A stretch of DNA of 12,596 bases from Actinomycetes bacterium (GTDB lineage: Bacteria; Actinomycetota; Actinomycetes; Actinomycetales; Demequinaceae): NCBI GenBank assembly GCA_023442845.1, contig JAEZXC010000135.1, forward strand, positions 1 to 12,596, written 5' to 3'. Under the pieces are notes generated by a model. The model had not been told where the DNA came from and did no database searches. It saw only the letters and a list, made by a program, of their open reading frames with translations. Shown here piece by piece: positions 5,041-11,685 of this stretch (the first letter of the stretch is position 1; each line of letters begins with the position of its first letter). Made by a program: the position numbers and the translations under genes.

Positions 5041-6740
5041 TGGCGCCGCCCGGAGAACACGCTGTGAAGGAAGGGTACCGCGGACGCGACCATTGCCGCG
5101 GTACCCCACCCAGCGTCGTCCGGGCGTAATACGGCGCCGCCAACAAAGAGCGCAGCAAAGATCACGGCGGACGTCGTGCGACGCGAAACCCGCTCGTGGC
5201 GAGTGATCGCTTTCTCGAGCGGGAGCGCATCGATCGGCACGCCCTCGTTTTCGGCGCGCGTGAGAAAGGCATCGATTCGGCTGGGCAGGCGCAACCCAAT
5301 GCGGACGGCGTCAGTGAGTGCGCTCAGCGCATCTCCCACCGCACCTGCACTTTCGTCACGGAGCAGGCCTTGAGCGTATGGTTCGACGCTATCCCAGAGG
5401 TTGAAGCGGGGATCCAGGCCACTACACACGCCGGAGGTGAGCGAGGTGGCACGCATGACGAGCAAGTAGTCTGCGGGCAATTGGAACGGCAAGCTCAGCA
5501 TGATGTCACCGAACTCGGTGGCAAACTCCTTGAATTCGCGGGGGTCCACTTCGCGCAGCTCGGCAAAACCCATCCCGCCAAAGCGCGCAAACGCGTGACT
5601 CATCACCCGTTCCAGTTCACGTGTATCCGCAGTGGGCAGGAGGACGCCGGCCTCGTTCATTGCCTCGACCATTGCCTTGCCATCGCGGAGGGCGGCGGCG
5701 ATGACGAGTTTGCGCAGTGCGGCACGCAACGCGGGCGTTACCTCCCCCATCATCCCGAAGTCGACAACGGTGAGCGCCCAGGGTGGCCCGTCGCCGTTCA
5801 GGGGGGTAACAAATAGGTTGCCCGGATGCGGGTCGGCGTGGAAGTACCCGTGGCGGAACAGTTGATCGAACATCACCTCAGCGAACACCGGAGCGACGTC
5901 GGCTGGATCAATCCCCGCTGCTCGCATCCCTGCGTGATCGGTGATCTTGATCGCGCTCACGTCCTCGAGCGTGAGGACGCGCCGGGTGGTGCGCTCCCAT
6001 GCGACCGCGGGGACGCGAACGCGCGGGTCGTGCTCAAAGAGGTCAGCAAAGCGTTCGGACGCCGCACCCTCGTGGAGATAATCGATCTCTTCGAGGCTCG
6101 TGACGGCAAACTCTTCGATGAGTGCGGGCGCGTCGACCCGGCGGCTCACGAGCCGCACCCGAGACACCCACACTGCCACTTTGCGCAGCGCCGCGATGTC
6201 AACCGCAACAATGTCCGCGATCCCAGGCCGCTGCACCTTGACGACAACGTCGCGGAAGCCTGCCGCCTCAGCATCAACCTCAGTGAGGCGCGCCCGGTGC
6301 GCCTGCCCAAGCGAAGCGGCCGCAACGGGATCCTCGGCGAAATCCGCGAACACGCGGTCGAGTGGAACGCCCAACTCGGCCTCGGCTAGACGCTTGATCG
6401 CGTCGAAATGAACCGGCGGCACTTCATCTTGCAGGCCCTGCAACTCAGACGTGATCTCGGGTGGAAGCACATCGAGGCGGGACGACAAGTATTGACCCAG
6501 CTTGATCATGAGACCACCGAGAGAAACGGCGAGTACCCGAAAGCTCTTGGCAAATCGCCGCATCCGCGCGGGTCGAGTCCGCGCCGCAATGCGCTTCAGT
6601 CCCACTGAGGGCAAGACGATCTCGTGCCACCATGTGACCGTGAGGTGCCACATGGCGAACCGTAGTATTCGCCGATAGCGCGCCCGACCTGATTGCTGCG
6701 CGGACGTCATGCCTCCATCATGCCCGCGAGAGGCCGTCAC
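5037..6740 (-). CDS. ABC1/UbiB (AarF) family atypical kinase-like protein
   Basis: Up to 567 residues. Family hallmarks are all present: the KxGQ motif in LMIKLGQYLSSRLDVLPPEI (77-96); the alanine-rich loop AAASLGQAHRA (140-150), which replaces the usual glycine loop; the lysine of VVVKVQRPG (K168); ExD in EEIDYLHE (217-224); the catalytic loop HADPHPGN (301-308); and the metal-binding DFG (327-329). The C-terminus has two hydrophobic helices (about 523-560), a membrane anchor as in UbiB. Relatives support isoprenoid-quinone or lipid metabolism; actinobacteria use menaquinone and the exact role there is unsettled. Follows padR with a 5-base gap, so probably one operon. The start is uncertain: the GTG at 6740 has a weak ribosome-binding site, and an in-frame ATG at 6710 has GGAGG too close to it. 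Confidence 0.93.
   Translation of the reverse strand: MTASRGHDGGMTSAQQSGRARYRRILRFAMWHLTVTWWHEIVLPSVGLKRIAARTRPARMRRFAKSFRVLAVSLGGLMIKLGQYLSSRLDVLPPEITSELQGLQDEVPPVHFDAIKRLAEAELGVPLDRVFADFAEDPVAAASLGQAHRARLTEVDAEAAGFRDVVVKVQRPGIADIVAVDIAALRKVAVWVSRVRLVSRRVDAPALIEEFAVTSLEEIDYLHEGAASERFADLFEHDPRVRVPAVAWERTTRRVLTLEDVSAIKITDHAGMRAAGIDPADVAPVFAEVMFDQLFRHGYFHADPHPGNLFVTPLNGDGPPWALTVVDFGMMGEVTPALRAALRKLVIAAALRDGKAMVEAMNEAGVLLPTADTRELERVMSHAFARFGGMGFAELREVDPREFKEFATEFGDIMLSLPFQLPADYLLVMRATSLTSGVCSGLDPRFNLWDSVEPYAQGLLRDESAGAVGDALSALTDAVRIGLRLPSRIDAFLTRAENEGVPIDALPLEKAITRHERVSRRTTSAVIFAALFVGGAVLRPDDAGWGTAAMVASAVPFLHSVFSGRRH
5073..5106 (+). terminator. Terminator-like hairpin inside the 3' end of the ABC1 gene
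   Basis: GGGTACCGCGG (5073-5083) and CCGCGGTACCC (5096-5106) form a perfect 11-bp stem with a 12-nt loop, starting 33 bases after the azoreductase stop. There is no T-run, as is common for actinobacterial terminators. It is encoded within the coding sequence of the convergent ABC1 gene (its last transmembrane region), so one DNA stretch appears to serve as antisense terminator and as codons. Confidence 0.6.
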
Positions 6741-6745
6741 CCGCG

Positions 6746-7288
6746 TCAGTCCCGGGACAGGATTGTGTAGATCGAGCGCTTCGCCTCCCGAAGCACGCTC
6801 ACCGCCTCTTCACGTTGCTCGGAGTTGCCGCTACGAGCGATCGACGTGACAGCGTCGGCCAATTCAAACGCCGCCTTGGCGAGAGTGCCGACGCGCGGGC
6901 CTGGTTCGTCCTCGACGACCGACCACGGCACGTTGTCAGCGACGTGCTCCGCAGCGTCGCGGCCCGCCGCAGTTAACGCGTAGACCTTGCGGTCATCGAC
7001 CACTTCGACGGTGACTAGGCCTTCGTCTGCGAGCATTTGCAGCGTCGGATACACCGATCCCGCGGAAGGCTTCCACCGCCCGCGGGTGCGCTCCTCGATC
7101 TCGCGAATGATCTGGTACCCGTGCATCGGATCCTCGTTGAGCAAGAACAACACGGAGGCGCGCACGTCTCCCCTGCCCATCCGCGTGCCAACCTTCTTGT
7201 CGAACTCGCTCTTGAGTTGGTCGACCATCTTCCATACGGCGTCTGCCGCGTGGTTTGCGTCAAACGCGCCGCGTTGAGTGTCCTTCAT
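6746..7288 (-). CDS. PadR-family transcriptional regulator
   Basis: A 180-residue cytosolic DNA-binding protein. Residues about 43-110 are the PadR winged helix: VLFLLNEDPMHGYQIIREIE (47-66), GRWKPSAGSVYPTLQMLADE (70-89), then a beta wing ending in KVYALTAAGR (101-110). The N-terminal 40 residues and a C-terminal helical part (about 130-178) probably mediate dimerisation. The ATG at 7288 is chosen because GGAGG lies 5 bases before it; an upstream in-frame GTG (7300) has no such site. PadR proteins mostly repress their own operon and a linked target. Here the linked gene is the ABC1 kinase immediately downstream, and the 63-bp upstream region is full of palindromes that could be its operator. 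The inducing ligand is unknown. Confidence 0.95.
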   Translation of the reverse strand: MKDTQRGAFDANHAADAVWKMVDQLKSEFDKKVGTRMGRGDVRASVLFLLNEDPMHGYQIIREIEERTRGRWKPSAGSVYPTLQMLADEGLVTVEVVDDRKVYALTAAGRDAAEHVADNVPWSVVEDEPGPRVGTLAKAAFELADAVTSIARSGNSEQREEAVSVLREAKRSIYTILSRD

Positions 7289-7316
7289 CTTTGCCTCCAC
7301 AGGTCACCCTCATCGA

Positions 7317-7344
7317 TCGCTAGCGAGTGCTCGCGATATATCGC
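7317..7344. promoter_or_regulatory. Nested palindromes over the padR promoter (putative PadR operator)
   Basis: Three dyads overlap: TCGCTAGCGA (7317-7326), GCGAG-TG-CTCGC (7323-7334) and GCGATATATCGC (7333-7344). The last is an AT-cored 12-bp perfect palindrome containing a possible minus-strand -10 (TATATC). They sit between the ATPase stop and the padR start, where an autorepressor would bind. Recognition by PadR is inferred from position and symmetry only. Confidence 0.5.
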
Positions 7345-7351
7345 TATGGAA

Positions 7352-9268
7352 TCACGGCGACGCTGCAAAGGCAAGTTCTCGCACACGCGCGGCCTCGTGC
7401 GTGACGGCACCCCGATGCCTGAGGAGCCGCATCGCGTTCGCAATCACGACGAGCACCGATAGCTCATGAACGAGCATGCCAATCGCCATCGTCACACCCC
7501 CTGCGATCACTCCAAGCAAGAGGGCGCCAACAGTCACCATGGCGACTGCGACGTTCTGATGCATCACGGCGACTGTGCGCCGAGCGAGGGCCACCGCACG
7601 GGGAAGCTTGAGCAGATCGTCGTTCATGAGGGCGATATCTGCTGTCTCGATTGCGACACCTGTGCCGGCCGCACCCATTGCCACACCGATGTTGGCGGTT
7701 GCCAACGCGGGGGCGTCATTCACTCCGTCCCCCACCATTGCGACGATGTGCCCCTCACGCTGCAACTGGCGCACCACATCCAGTTTTCCCTCGGGAAGCA
7801 GGCCCGCGTGCACCTCAGCGATTCCCACTTCCTGGGCTACAGCCTCAGCCACCTTGGCCGTGTCGCCGGTCAGCATGAGCACGCGGCGGACGCCTGCCGC
7901 TCTCAGTTCACGAACCATGCGTGCGGCGTCACCACGCACCTCGTCAGCAACCCCGATGACTCCAAGGGCGCGGTCCCCAACAACAACTGCCATTGGCGTT
8001 CGACCCGCTTCTGCAAGCATGTCGAGCGCCTCTTCCACATGTGGCGCGACGTCACCAACCTGGTCGGCGACAAGTGCCCGGTTACCGACTGCCACCGTCA
8101 CACCGTCGATAAGCGCGACCATTCCTTTGCCAGGAATCGTCGAAATGTCGATCGCGGCACTGGCGATATCGAGACCACGTTCAGCGGCCGCCGCCAGGAT
8201 GGGACGCGCGAGCGGGTGGTCCGAGCCGCTCTCGACAAGCGCCGCCCACCGCAGAACGTCGGCCGCGGTTGCATCGGCATCGAGGGCGAGAACGTCGGTC
8301 ACGCGCGGGCGCCCTTGCGTGAGGGTGCCCGTCTTGTCGAGCGCCACGACGTCGATCTTCGCCGCCGTTTCGAGGTACTCACCGCCCTTGATCAGAATGC
8401 CGTCGCGCGCTCCTCTGCCGATGCCGGCAACGATCGCGCCGGGAATCGAGATGACGAGGGCACCCGGGCAGCCGATGACAAGCAAGGTGAGCGCGAGCAC
8501 CACATCGCGCGTGGCGAGACCGAAGACAATTGCCATCACGATGATTCCGGGCGTGTACCAACGGGAGAAGCGGTCGATGAAGGCTTGCGTCTTTGCTTTC
8601 GCGTCCTGGGCTTCTTCGACTCGGTGGATGATCCGGGCGAGCGTCGTGTCCGCTCCTACACCGCGCGCTTCGACGTGGAGAAATCCTCCGGTCGAGACGG
8701 TGCCAGCGAACACGTGATCGCCGGTCACTTTCTCCACGGGGATGGATTCGCCGGTGATTGAGGCTTCGTCAATGCTGCCGACGCCATCGGTGACGACGCC
8801 GTCGACGGGAACCTTGGCGCCATGCTTCACCAAGACGATCTCGCCTGGGATGACTGCATGTGCTGGAATGCGCACCTGGGCGCCGTCCCGGACCACGGTC
8901 GCTTCGTCGGGCGCGACCGCAACCAGCTCCGCAAGCGCGGCACGGGTCTTAGTGAGGGTCGCGACTTCAAGAGCGTGGCCGACTGCAAACAAGAAGGTGA
9001 CGGCGGCGGCCTCCCAGTAATTGGCGATGACGATCGCTCCAGTGGCGGCGACAGTGACAAGGAGGTCAATGCCAATCACCCGAATCATCAGCGCGCTCAC
9101 GGCAGCCCGCGCGATAGGCAGCCCGGCAACGACGGCGGCGGCCACCATGAGTGCGTCGGCCCATGGCCCTCCTGACAACTGGCCTGTCACGAAGGAGGCG
9201 GCAATCAGCGCGCCAGCTACGAGGGGGATAAACCAGCGACTGCGGGTTAGAGCCAGGAGGGCGATCAT
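7352..9268 (-). CDS. P1B-type heavy-metal-transporting ATPase with CPG membrane motif, no N-terminal metal-binding domain
   Basis: A 638-residue membrane pump. ATPase motifs are complete: TGES (172-175, actuator), DKTGTLT (phosphorylated D311), SGSDHP (347-352, P1B-specific HP), MLTGD (465-469) and GDGVNDAP (513-520). Metal selectivity in P1B pumps depends on the transmembrane 6 triplet, usually CPC, CPH or SPC. Here it is GCPGALVISIP with CPG at 267-269, and C267 is the only cysteine in the protein. The last helix has HELSVLVVIANAMRLL (601-616), so His601/Glu602 replace the Asp of Zn/Cd pumps and the MSxSS of Cu pumps. The substrate cannot be called with confidence; a divalent metal is my best guess. 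No HMA domain is fused; instead a separate HMA protein is encoded 42 bp upstream in the same operon. ATG at 9268 with AAAGG upstream. Confidence 0.94.
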   Translation of the reverse strand: MIALLALTRSRWFIPLVAGALIAASFVTGQLSGGPWADALMVAAAVVAGLPIARAAVSALMIRVIGIDLLVTVAATGAIVIANYWEAAAVTFLFAVGHALEVATLTKTRAALAELVAVAPDEATVVRDGAQVRIPAHAVIPGEIVLVKHGAKVPVDGVVTDGVGSIDEASITGESIPVEKVTGDHVFAGTVSTGGFLHVEARGVGADTTLARIIHRVEEAQDAKAKTQAFIDRFSRWYTPGIIVMAIVFGLATRDVVLALTLLVIGCPGALVISIPGAIVAGIGRGARDGILIKGGEYLETAAKIDVVALDKTGTLTQGRPRVTDVLALDADATAADVLRWAALVESGSDHPLARPILAAAAERGLDIASAAIDISTIPGKGMVALIDGVTVAVGNRALVADQVGDVAPHVEEALDMLAEAGRTPMAVVVGDRALGVIGVADEVRGDAARMVRELRAAGVRRVLMLTGDTAKVAEAVAQEVGIAEVHAGLLPEGKLDVVRQLQREGHIVAMVGDGVNDAPALATANIGVAMGAAGTGVAIETADIALMNDDLLKLPRAVALARRTVAVMHQNVAVAMVTVGALLLGVIAGGVTMAIGMLVHELSVLVVIANAMRLLRHRGAVTHEAARVRELAFAASP

Positions 9269-9310
9269 GGGAGGGGCTACCTTTCGATTACAAGGGGGAT
9301 TGCGGGATAC

Positions 9311-9538
9311 CTAGAACGCTGACGGCGTCGCGGCGTAGCCGGCCTTGCGCACGGCTCCCACGAGGTCGTCAACTCGCGCCACATCGGGGTTGTGCTCGAT
9401 GTCGATGCGAGACGAAGCGAAGTGGACAGTGACGTCGGTGACGCCATCGAGTTGCCCTACCTGCTTCTCGATCTTGGTGACGCACGAGGGGCACGCAAAC
9501 CCTTCAGCACGGAGCACGGTCTTCACGGTGGTCGTCAT
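9311..9538 (-). CDS. Stand-alone heavy-metal-associated (HMA) domain protein, CopZ-like
   Basis: A 75-residue ferredoxin-like-fold metal carrier. The metal-binding loop is GFACPSCVTKIEKQ with C16 and C19 (CxxC); the rest follows the HMA pattern (GVTDVTVHFASSRIDIEH, then LVGAVRKAGYAA). Such proteins bind soft metals and hand them to P1B ATPases. It is first in a two-gene operon with the CPG ATPase, which lacks its own HMA domain, so the pair probably works as carrier plus pump. The ATG at 9538 follows GAAAGGA with a 7-base gap; a TTG two codons earlier would leave the site too close. Divergent from a Crp/Fnr regulator. Metal identity is not readable from the sequence. Confidence 0.93.
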   Translation of the reverse strand: MTTTVKTVLRAEGFACPSCVTKIEKQVGQLDGVTDVTVHFASSRIDIEHNPDVARVDDLVGAVRKAGYAATPSAF

Positions 9539-9596
9539 GATCAATTCCTTTCAGTCGGTGATGTCTTGACCGTACGGACACCGGGAAACGCGCACC

Positions 9597-9610
9597 ATGA
9601 CGCGCGTCAA
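9597..9610. promoter_or_regulatory. Crp/Fnr-type dyad between the regulator and the HMA-ATPase operon
   Basis: ATGACGCGCGTCAA is a perfect 12-bp palindrome (TGACGCGCGTCA) and matches TTGAC-N4-GTCAA, the layout of Fnr-like operators, at all but one position. It lies between two divergent genes, one of which encodes a Crp/Fnr protein. Its centre is 61.5 bases before the probable leaderless start of the regulator gene (9665), a classic activator distance. A weaker dyad centred on CCGTACGG spans 9566-9581. Confidence 0.6.
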
Positions 9611-9652
9611 TTACCCGCACTTTGATCCCGACGACGCCGTCACCGCTCTTGA

Positions 9653-9665
9653 TAGCCTCACCACA
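9653..9665 (+). promoter_or_regulatory. Probable -10 element for a leaderless Crp/Fnr transcript
   Basis: TAGCCT (9653-9658) fits TANNNT and ends six bases before the ATG at 9665, the spacing expected if transcription starts at the A of the start codon. No Shine-Dalgarno sequence precedes this ATG, which fits a leaderless mRNA, common in actinobacteria. No clear -35 hexamer is present, consistent with dependence on an activator. Confidence 0.4.
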
Positions 9666-10432
9666 TGGCTTCCTCGGCGGCTTCGCGGCCCCAGCGTCGG
9701 CGTATTCCATTGCGCGACGTGACCGTCCCGCACGTGTGCCCGTGGCCCGTCCGCAAGAGGGCGCTGGAACGCGCGCCGTACTTCGTCGGTCTGAGCGAAA
9801 ACGAGCTTGAGCGCATCGATGCACGAATGGAAGCGACATCGTGGGCGGGCGGCGCACCGCTCTTCCATGCCGGTGATCCTGCGAATGCGCTCTTCATCGT
9901 GGCGGAGGGACGCATCAAGTTGAGTGCAGTGTCAATCAACGGCAATGAGTCGATCGCCGACATCCTCGTCCCAGGAGAGTTGTTCGGTGCCATGAGCACT
10001 GTCGGCTCCCCGCTCCACCAGCACACGGCAACCGCCATGGTTGGCTCGTGTGCGCTACGGATTGATCAGGCGAGCTTCCGCGATGTGCTCAGCGAGCACC
10101 CGACCGTCGCACTCCGCGTCCTTGACGATGTTGCCGCTCGGCTGGCGCAGGCCCACGCGGACGTGGGCGGCCAATCGAGCGACACCGTTGCGACGCGTGT
10201 GGCCACCGCGTTGCTTCGCCTTGCCGACAAGGTGGGCACAGTGCAACGCGACGGTTCTGTCCTCATTGAGGTGCCCTTGTCCCGTGCCGACATCGCGGGC
10301 CTCGCGCGCTCTACCCCTGAGTCAGTTTCACGCGTGATGAGTGGGTGGCGGACTGGCGGCACCATTGACTCGGGCCGACGCTGGACGGCCATTCGTGACC
10401 GCCGCGCGCTCGAGGCGATCGCCACCGGCTGA
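9665..10432 (+). CDS. Crp/Fnr-family transcriptional regulator
   Basis: A 255-residue cytosolic regulator. Residues about 36-155 are the cyclic-nucleotide-binding-like sensor barrel (APYFVGLSENELERI, then GGAPLFHAGDPANALFIVAE and GELFGAMSTVG). A dimer helix (145-165) and a winged helix follow, with the recognition motif LSRADIAGLARSTPESVSRV (205-224). It has only two cysteines: C25 in the extended N-terminus (HVCPWPV) and C129 late in the barrel. That is too few for an Fnr 4Fe-4S cluster but could allow redox or metal sensing; the cAMP-type GELxxxxxxxRxAT signature is not intact. It lies divergent to the HMA/CPG-ATPase operon, with an Fnr-like dyad between, so control of metal efflux is the best inference. 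The start is the only suitable ATG, with no ribosome-binding site. Confidence 0.92.
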   Translation: MASSAASRPQRRRIPLRDVTVPHVCPWPVRKRALERAPYFVGLSENELERIDARMEATSWAGGAPLFHAGDPANALFIVAEGRIKLSAVSINGNESIADILVPGELFGAMSTVGSPLHQHTATAMVGSCALRIDQASFRDVLSEHPTVALRVLDDVAARLAQAHADVGGQSSDTVATRVATALLRLADKVGTVQRDGSVLIEVPLSRADIAGLARSTPESVSRVMSGWRTGGTIDSGRRWTAIRDRRALEAIATG

Positions 10433-10452
10433 CCGCCACAAACCCGCACGCT

Positions 10453-10529
10453 CCCCCGCTCAAAGCGCCCTCCCCGCCCTTCCCCCCCGCTCAAAGCGCC
10501 CTCCCCGCCCTGCTCCCCCGCTCAAAGCG
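10453..10529. repeat. GC-rich tandem repeat, 31-bp period, about 2.5 copies
   Basis: CCCCCGCTCAAAGCG begins at 10453, 10484 and 10515, exactly 31 bp apart; the first two copies continue with the same C-rich CCTCCCCGCCCT spacer and the third diverges. Each copy contains CGCT-CAA-AGCG, a tiny hairpin. The spacers are the same, so this is not a CRISPR array. It begins 21 bases after the Crp/Fnr stop and may contribute to termination or be slippage-derived. Confidence 0.75.
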
Positions 10530-10531
10530 TT

Positions 10532-10587
10532 CTGGCAGGGCGCAATGGTCGATTCAGGGCGAGAAATCGACCCGTACGCCCTGCCAG
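10532..10587. other. Two-tier long hairpin with alternative pairing
   Basis: Outer arms CTGGCAGGGCG (10532-10542) and CGCCCTGCCAG (10577-10587) pair perfectly over 11 bp. Inside, GGTCGATT (10547-10554) and AATCGACC (10565-10572) pair over 8 bp, separated from the outer stem by a 4/4 internal loop. The apical loop (10555-10564) repeats CAGGGCG from the 5' outer arm, so it could compete for the 3' arm. No gene spans it. It may be a small RNA, a REP-like element or an elaborate terminator for the Crp/Fnr gene. Confidence 0.6.
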
Positions 10588-10642
10588 GAGTCATCGGAGA
10601 GTCGGCCCGCCGCGCGAACGGCGCGACAGGGGTCCGGACACG

Positions 10643-10680
10643 ACGAAGCCCCGGCGAGAGACCTCTCACCGGGGCTTCGT
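10643..10680. terminator. Strong GC hairpin terminator, probably bidirectional
   Basis: ACGAAGCCCCGG (10643-10654) and CCGGGGCTTCGT (10669-10680) form a perfect 12-bp stem, with a further short GAGA/TCTC pairing in the loop. It lies 16 bases beyond the 3' end of the tRNA-Pro gene on the minus strand and downstream of the Crp/Fnr gene on the plus strand, so it can end transcripts from both sides. It has no T-run. Confidence 0.75.
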
Positions 10681-10695
10681 ATGTCGACACAATCG

Positions 10696-10769
<74 letters not shown>

Positions 10770-11033
10770 TTGCACCGCGAACGGCGCCGCTCAATGCTAC
10801 CCGAACGCGAGAGCGATCCGCGCCATCCAGAGGCGGCGGCTGAACCCCAGCGTCGGCGGACGCAGCGGCGGCAAACAAGCCGGCATCGGCCTCAATCGCT
10901 CCGCCGACAGCGAACCGCCTATTCCCCTGAGCCGCCCACAACGCACGAAGGGGGCGTGTCGTTCCCGCGCATTTTCGAAACTCTCGTGCTTACGGTCGAC
11001 ACGTGGCAAACCCGCCACCGAAAGGAGACCGTC
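10770..11033. other. Intergenic region between tRNA-Pro and the SRPBCC gene
   Basis: I see no gene here. The downstream coding frame runs open through it, but there is no start with a ribosome-binding site and the translation is Arg/Pro-rich and featureless. It should hold the promoters of the divergent tRNA and SRPBCC genes. A small GTGGC/GCCAC hairpin (11003-11018) precedes the AAAGGAG ribosome-binding site. Confidence 0.5.
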
Positions 11034-11522
11034 ATGACTACAGCAACGCAGACCATCGACGTCAATGTCCCGCTGTCCGTGGCGTACAACCAGTGGACGC
11101 AAATGGAGTCATACCCGCGCTTCATGAGCGGTGTTGAGTCCGTCCAACAATTGGACGACGCACGTACCCAGTGGAAGCTCAACGTGGGTGGAGTGACGCG
11201 TGAATACACAGCACGCATTACCGACCAGGTGCCCGACTCACACATCGCATGGGCGTCCGAAGGTGAGATCACACAGAACGGGCGGGTCTCGTTCCAAGCG
11301 ACCGGTGACGACCGTTGCCGGGTTGAACTCTCACTTGAGTGGGACCCCGAAGGCTTTGTCGAGAACGCCGGAGCCACCATGCGTCTAGACGACGCGCTTG
11401 TCGATGATTCCCTGTCCAAGTTCAAGGAACTCATCGAATCTCAAGGATTTGAAGAGGGCGCATGGCGTGGCGAGATCCATGACGGCTCCGCCCCGCGGAC
11501 GTTCGGTACTGAGGACATGTAA
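11034..11522 (+). CDS. SRPBCC-superfamily protein (polyketide cyclase/START-like)
   Basis: A 162-residue soluble protein. The ATG at 11034 has an excellent AAAGGAG six bases upstream; the longer open frame to 10770 lacks one. The fold is recognisable from IDVNVPLSVAYNQWTQMESYPRFMSGV (in two parts, 8-34), the first strand and the helix pair with YPRFM typical of the cyclase/dehydrase subgroup. Strands follow with WKLNVGGVTREYTARI and HIAWASEG, and then a long C-terminal helix (about 115-138). Members bind hydrophobic ligands in a central cavity. In actinobacteria this subgroup is often a single-gene, stress-linked protein of unknown ligand. The C-terminal 25 residues are polar and probably disordered. 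It stands alone, followed by a hairpin terminator. No catalytic residues can be assigned. Confidence 0.92.
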   Translation: MTTATQTIDVNVPLSVAYNQWTQMESYPRFMSGVESVQQLDDARTQWKLNVGGVTREYTARITDQVPDSHIAWASEGEITQNGRVSFQATGDDRCRVELSLEWDPEGFVENAGATMRLDDALVDDSLSKFKELIESQGFEEGAWRGEIHDGSAPRTFGTEDM

Positions 11523-11546
11523 TCCCGTACGTGCGTTCGTGTGCCC

Positions 11547-11580
11547 GCGGGCGTCGTGCTCCCACGAGCAGGGCGCCCGC
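11547..11580 (+). terminator. Hairpin terminator after the SRPBCC gene
   Basis: GCGGGCG (11547-11553) pairs with CGCCCGC (11574-11580), with an inner TCGTG/CACGA stem and CTCC loop. An unpaired GCAGGG lies on the 3' side between the stems. It starts 25 bases after the stop codon and has no T-run. It separates the SRPBCC gene from ppdK. Confidence 0.6.
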
Positions 11581-11645
11581 TGGTGCCGACATCGTCATGG
11601 GCCCTTGGTCCCCACCTAAATCGATCCGCTGAGGCAACCTGGAGG

Positions 11646-11665
11646 GGACGGCAACGGGGCCGTCC
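11646..11665 (+). promoter_or_regulatory. Stem-loop in the ppdK leader
   Basis: GGACGGC (11646-11652) and GCCGTCC (11659-11665) form a 7-bp GC stem with a 6-nt loop, ending 20 bases before the ppdK start. It could be an operator dyad, a leader hairpin affecting translation, or an extra terminator for upstream reads. The ppdK ribosome-binding site, TTAAGAG, lies between it and the ATG. Confidence 0.4.
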
Positions 11666-11685
11666 GGTGACGTTAAGAGCGTGAC

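Noticed and set aside
7466..8761. 431-codon plus-strand open frame
   Set aside because: Shadow of the P-type ATPase on the other strand; its translation is His/Arg-rich and lacks any recognisable domain, while the ATPase motifs are all intact.
10453..10529. Possible CRISPR array because of the regular 31-bp period
   Set aside because: The intervening sequence is the same in successive copies rather than unique spacers, and no cas gene is present.
10770..11033. 88-codon N-terminal extension of the SRPBCC protein
   Set aside because: No ribosome-binding site, Arg/Pro-rich translation, and the ATG at 11034 has an ideal AAAGGAG and starts the known fold.
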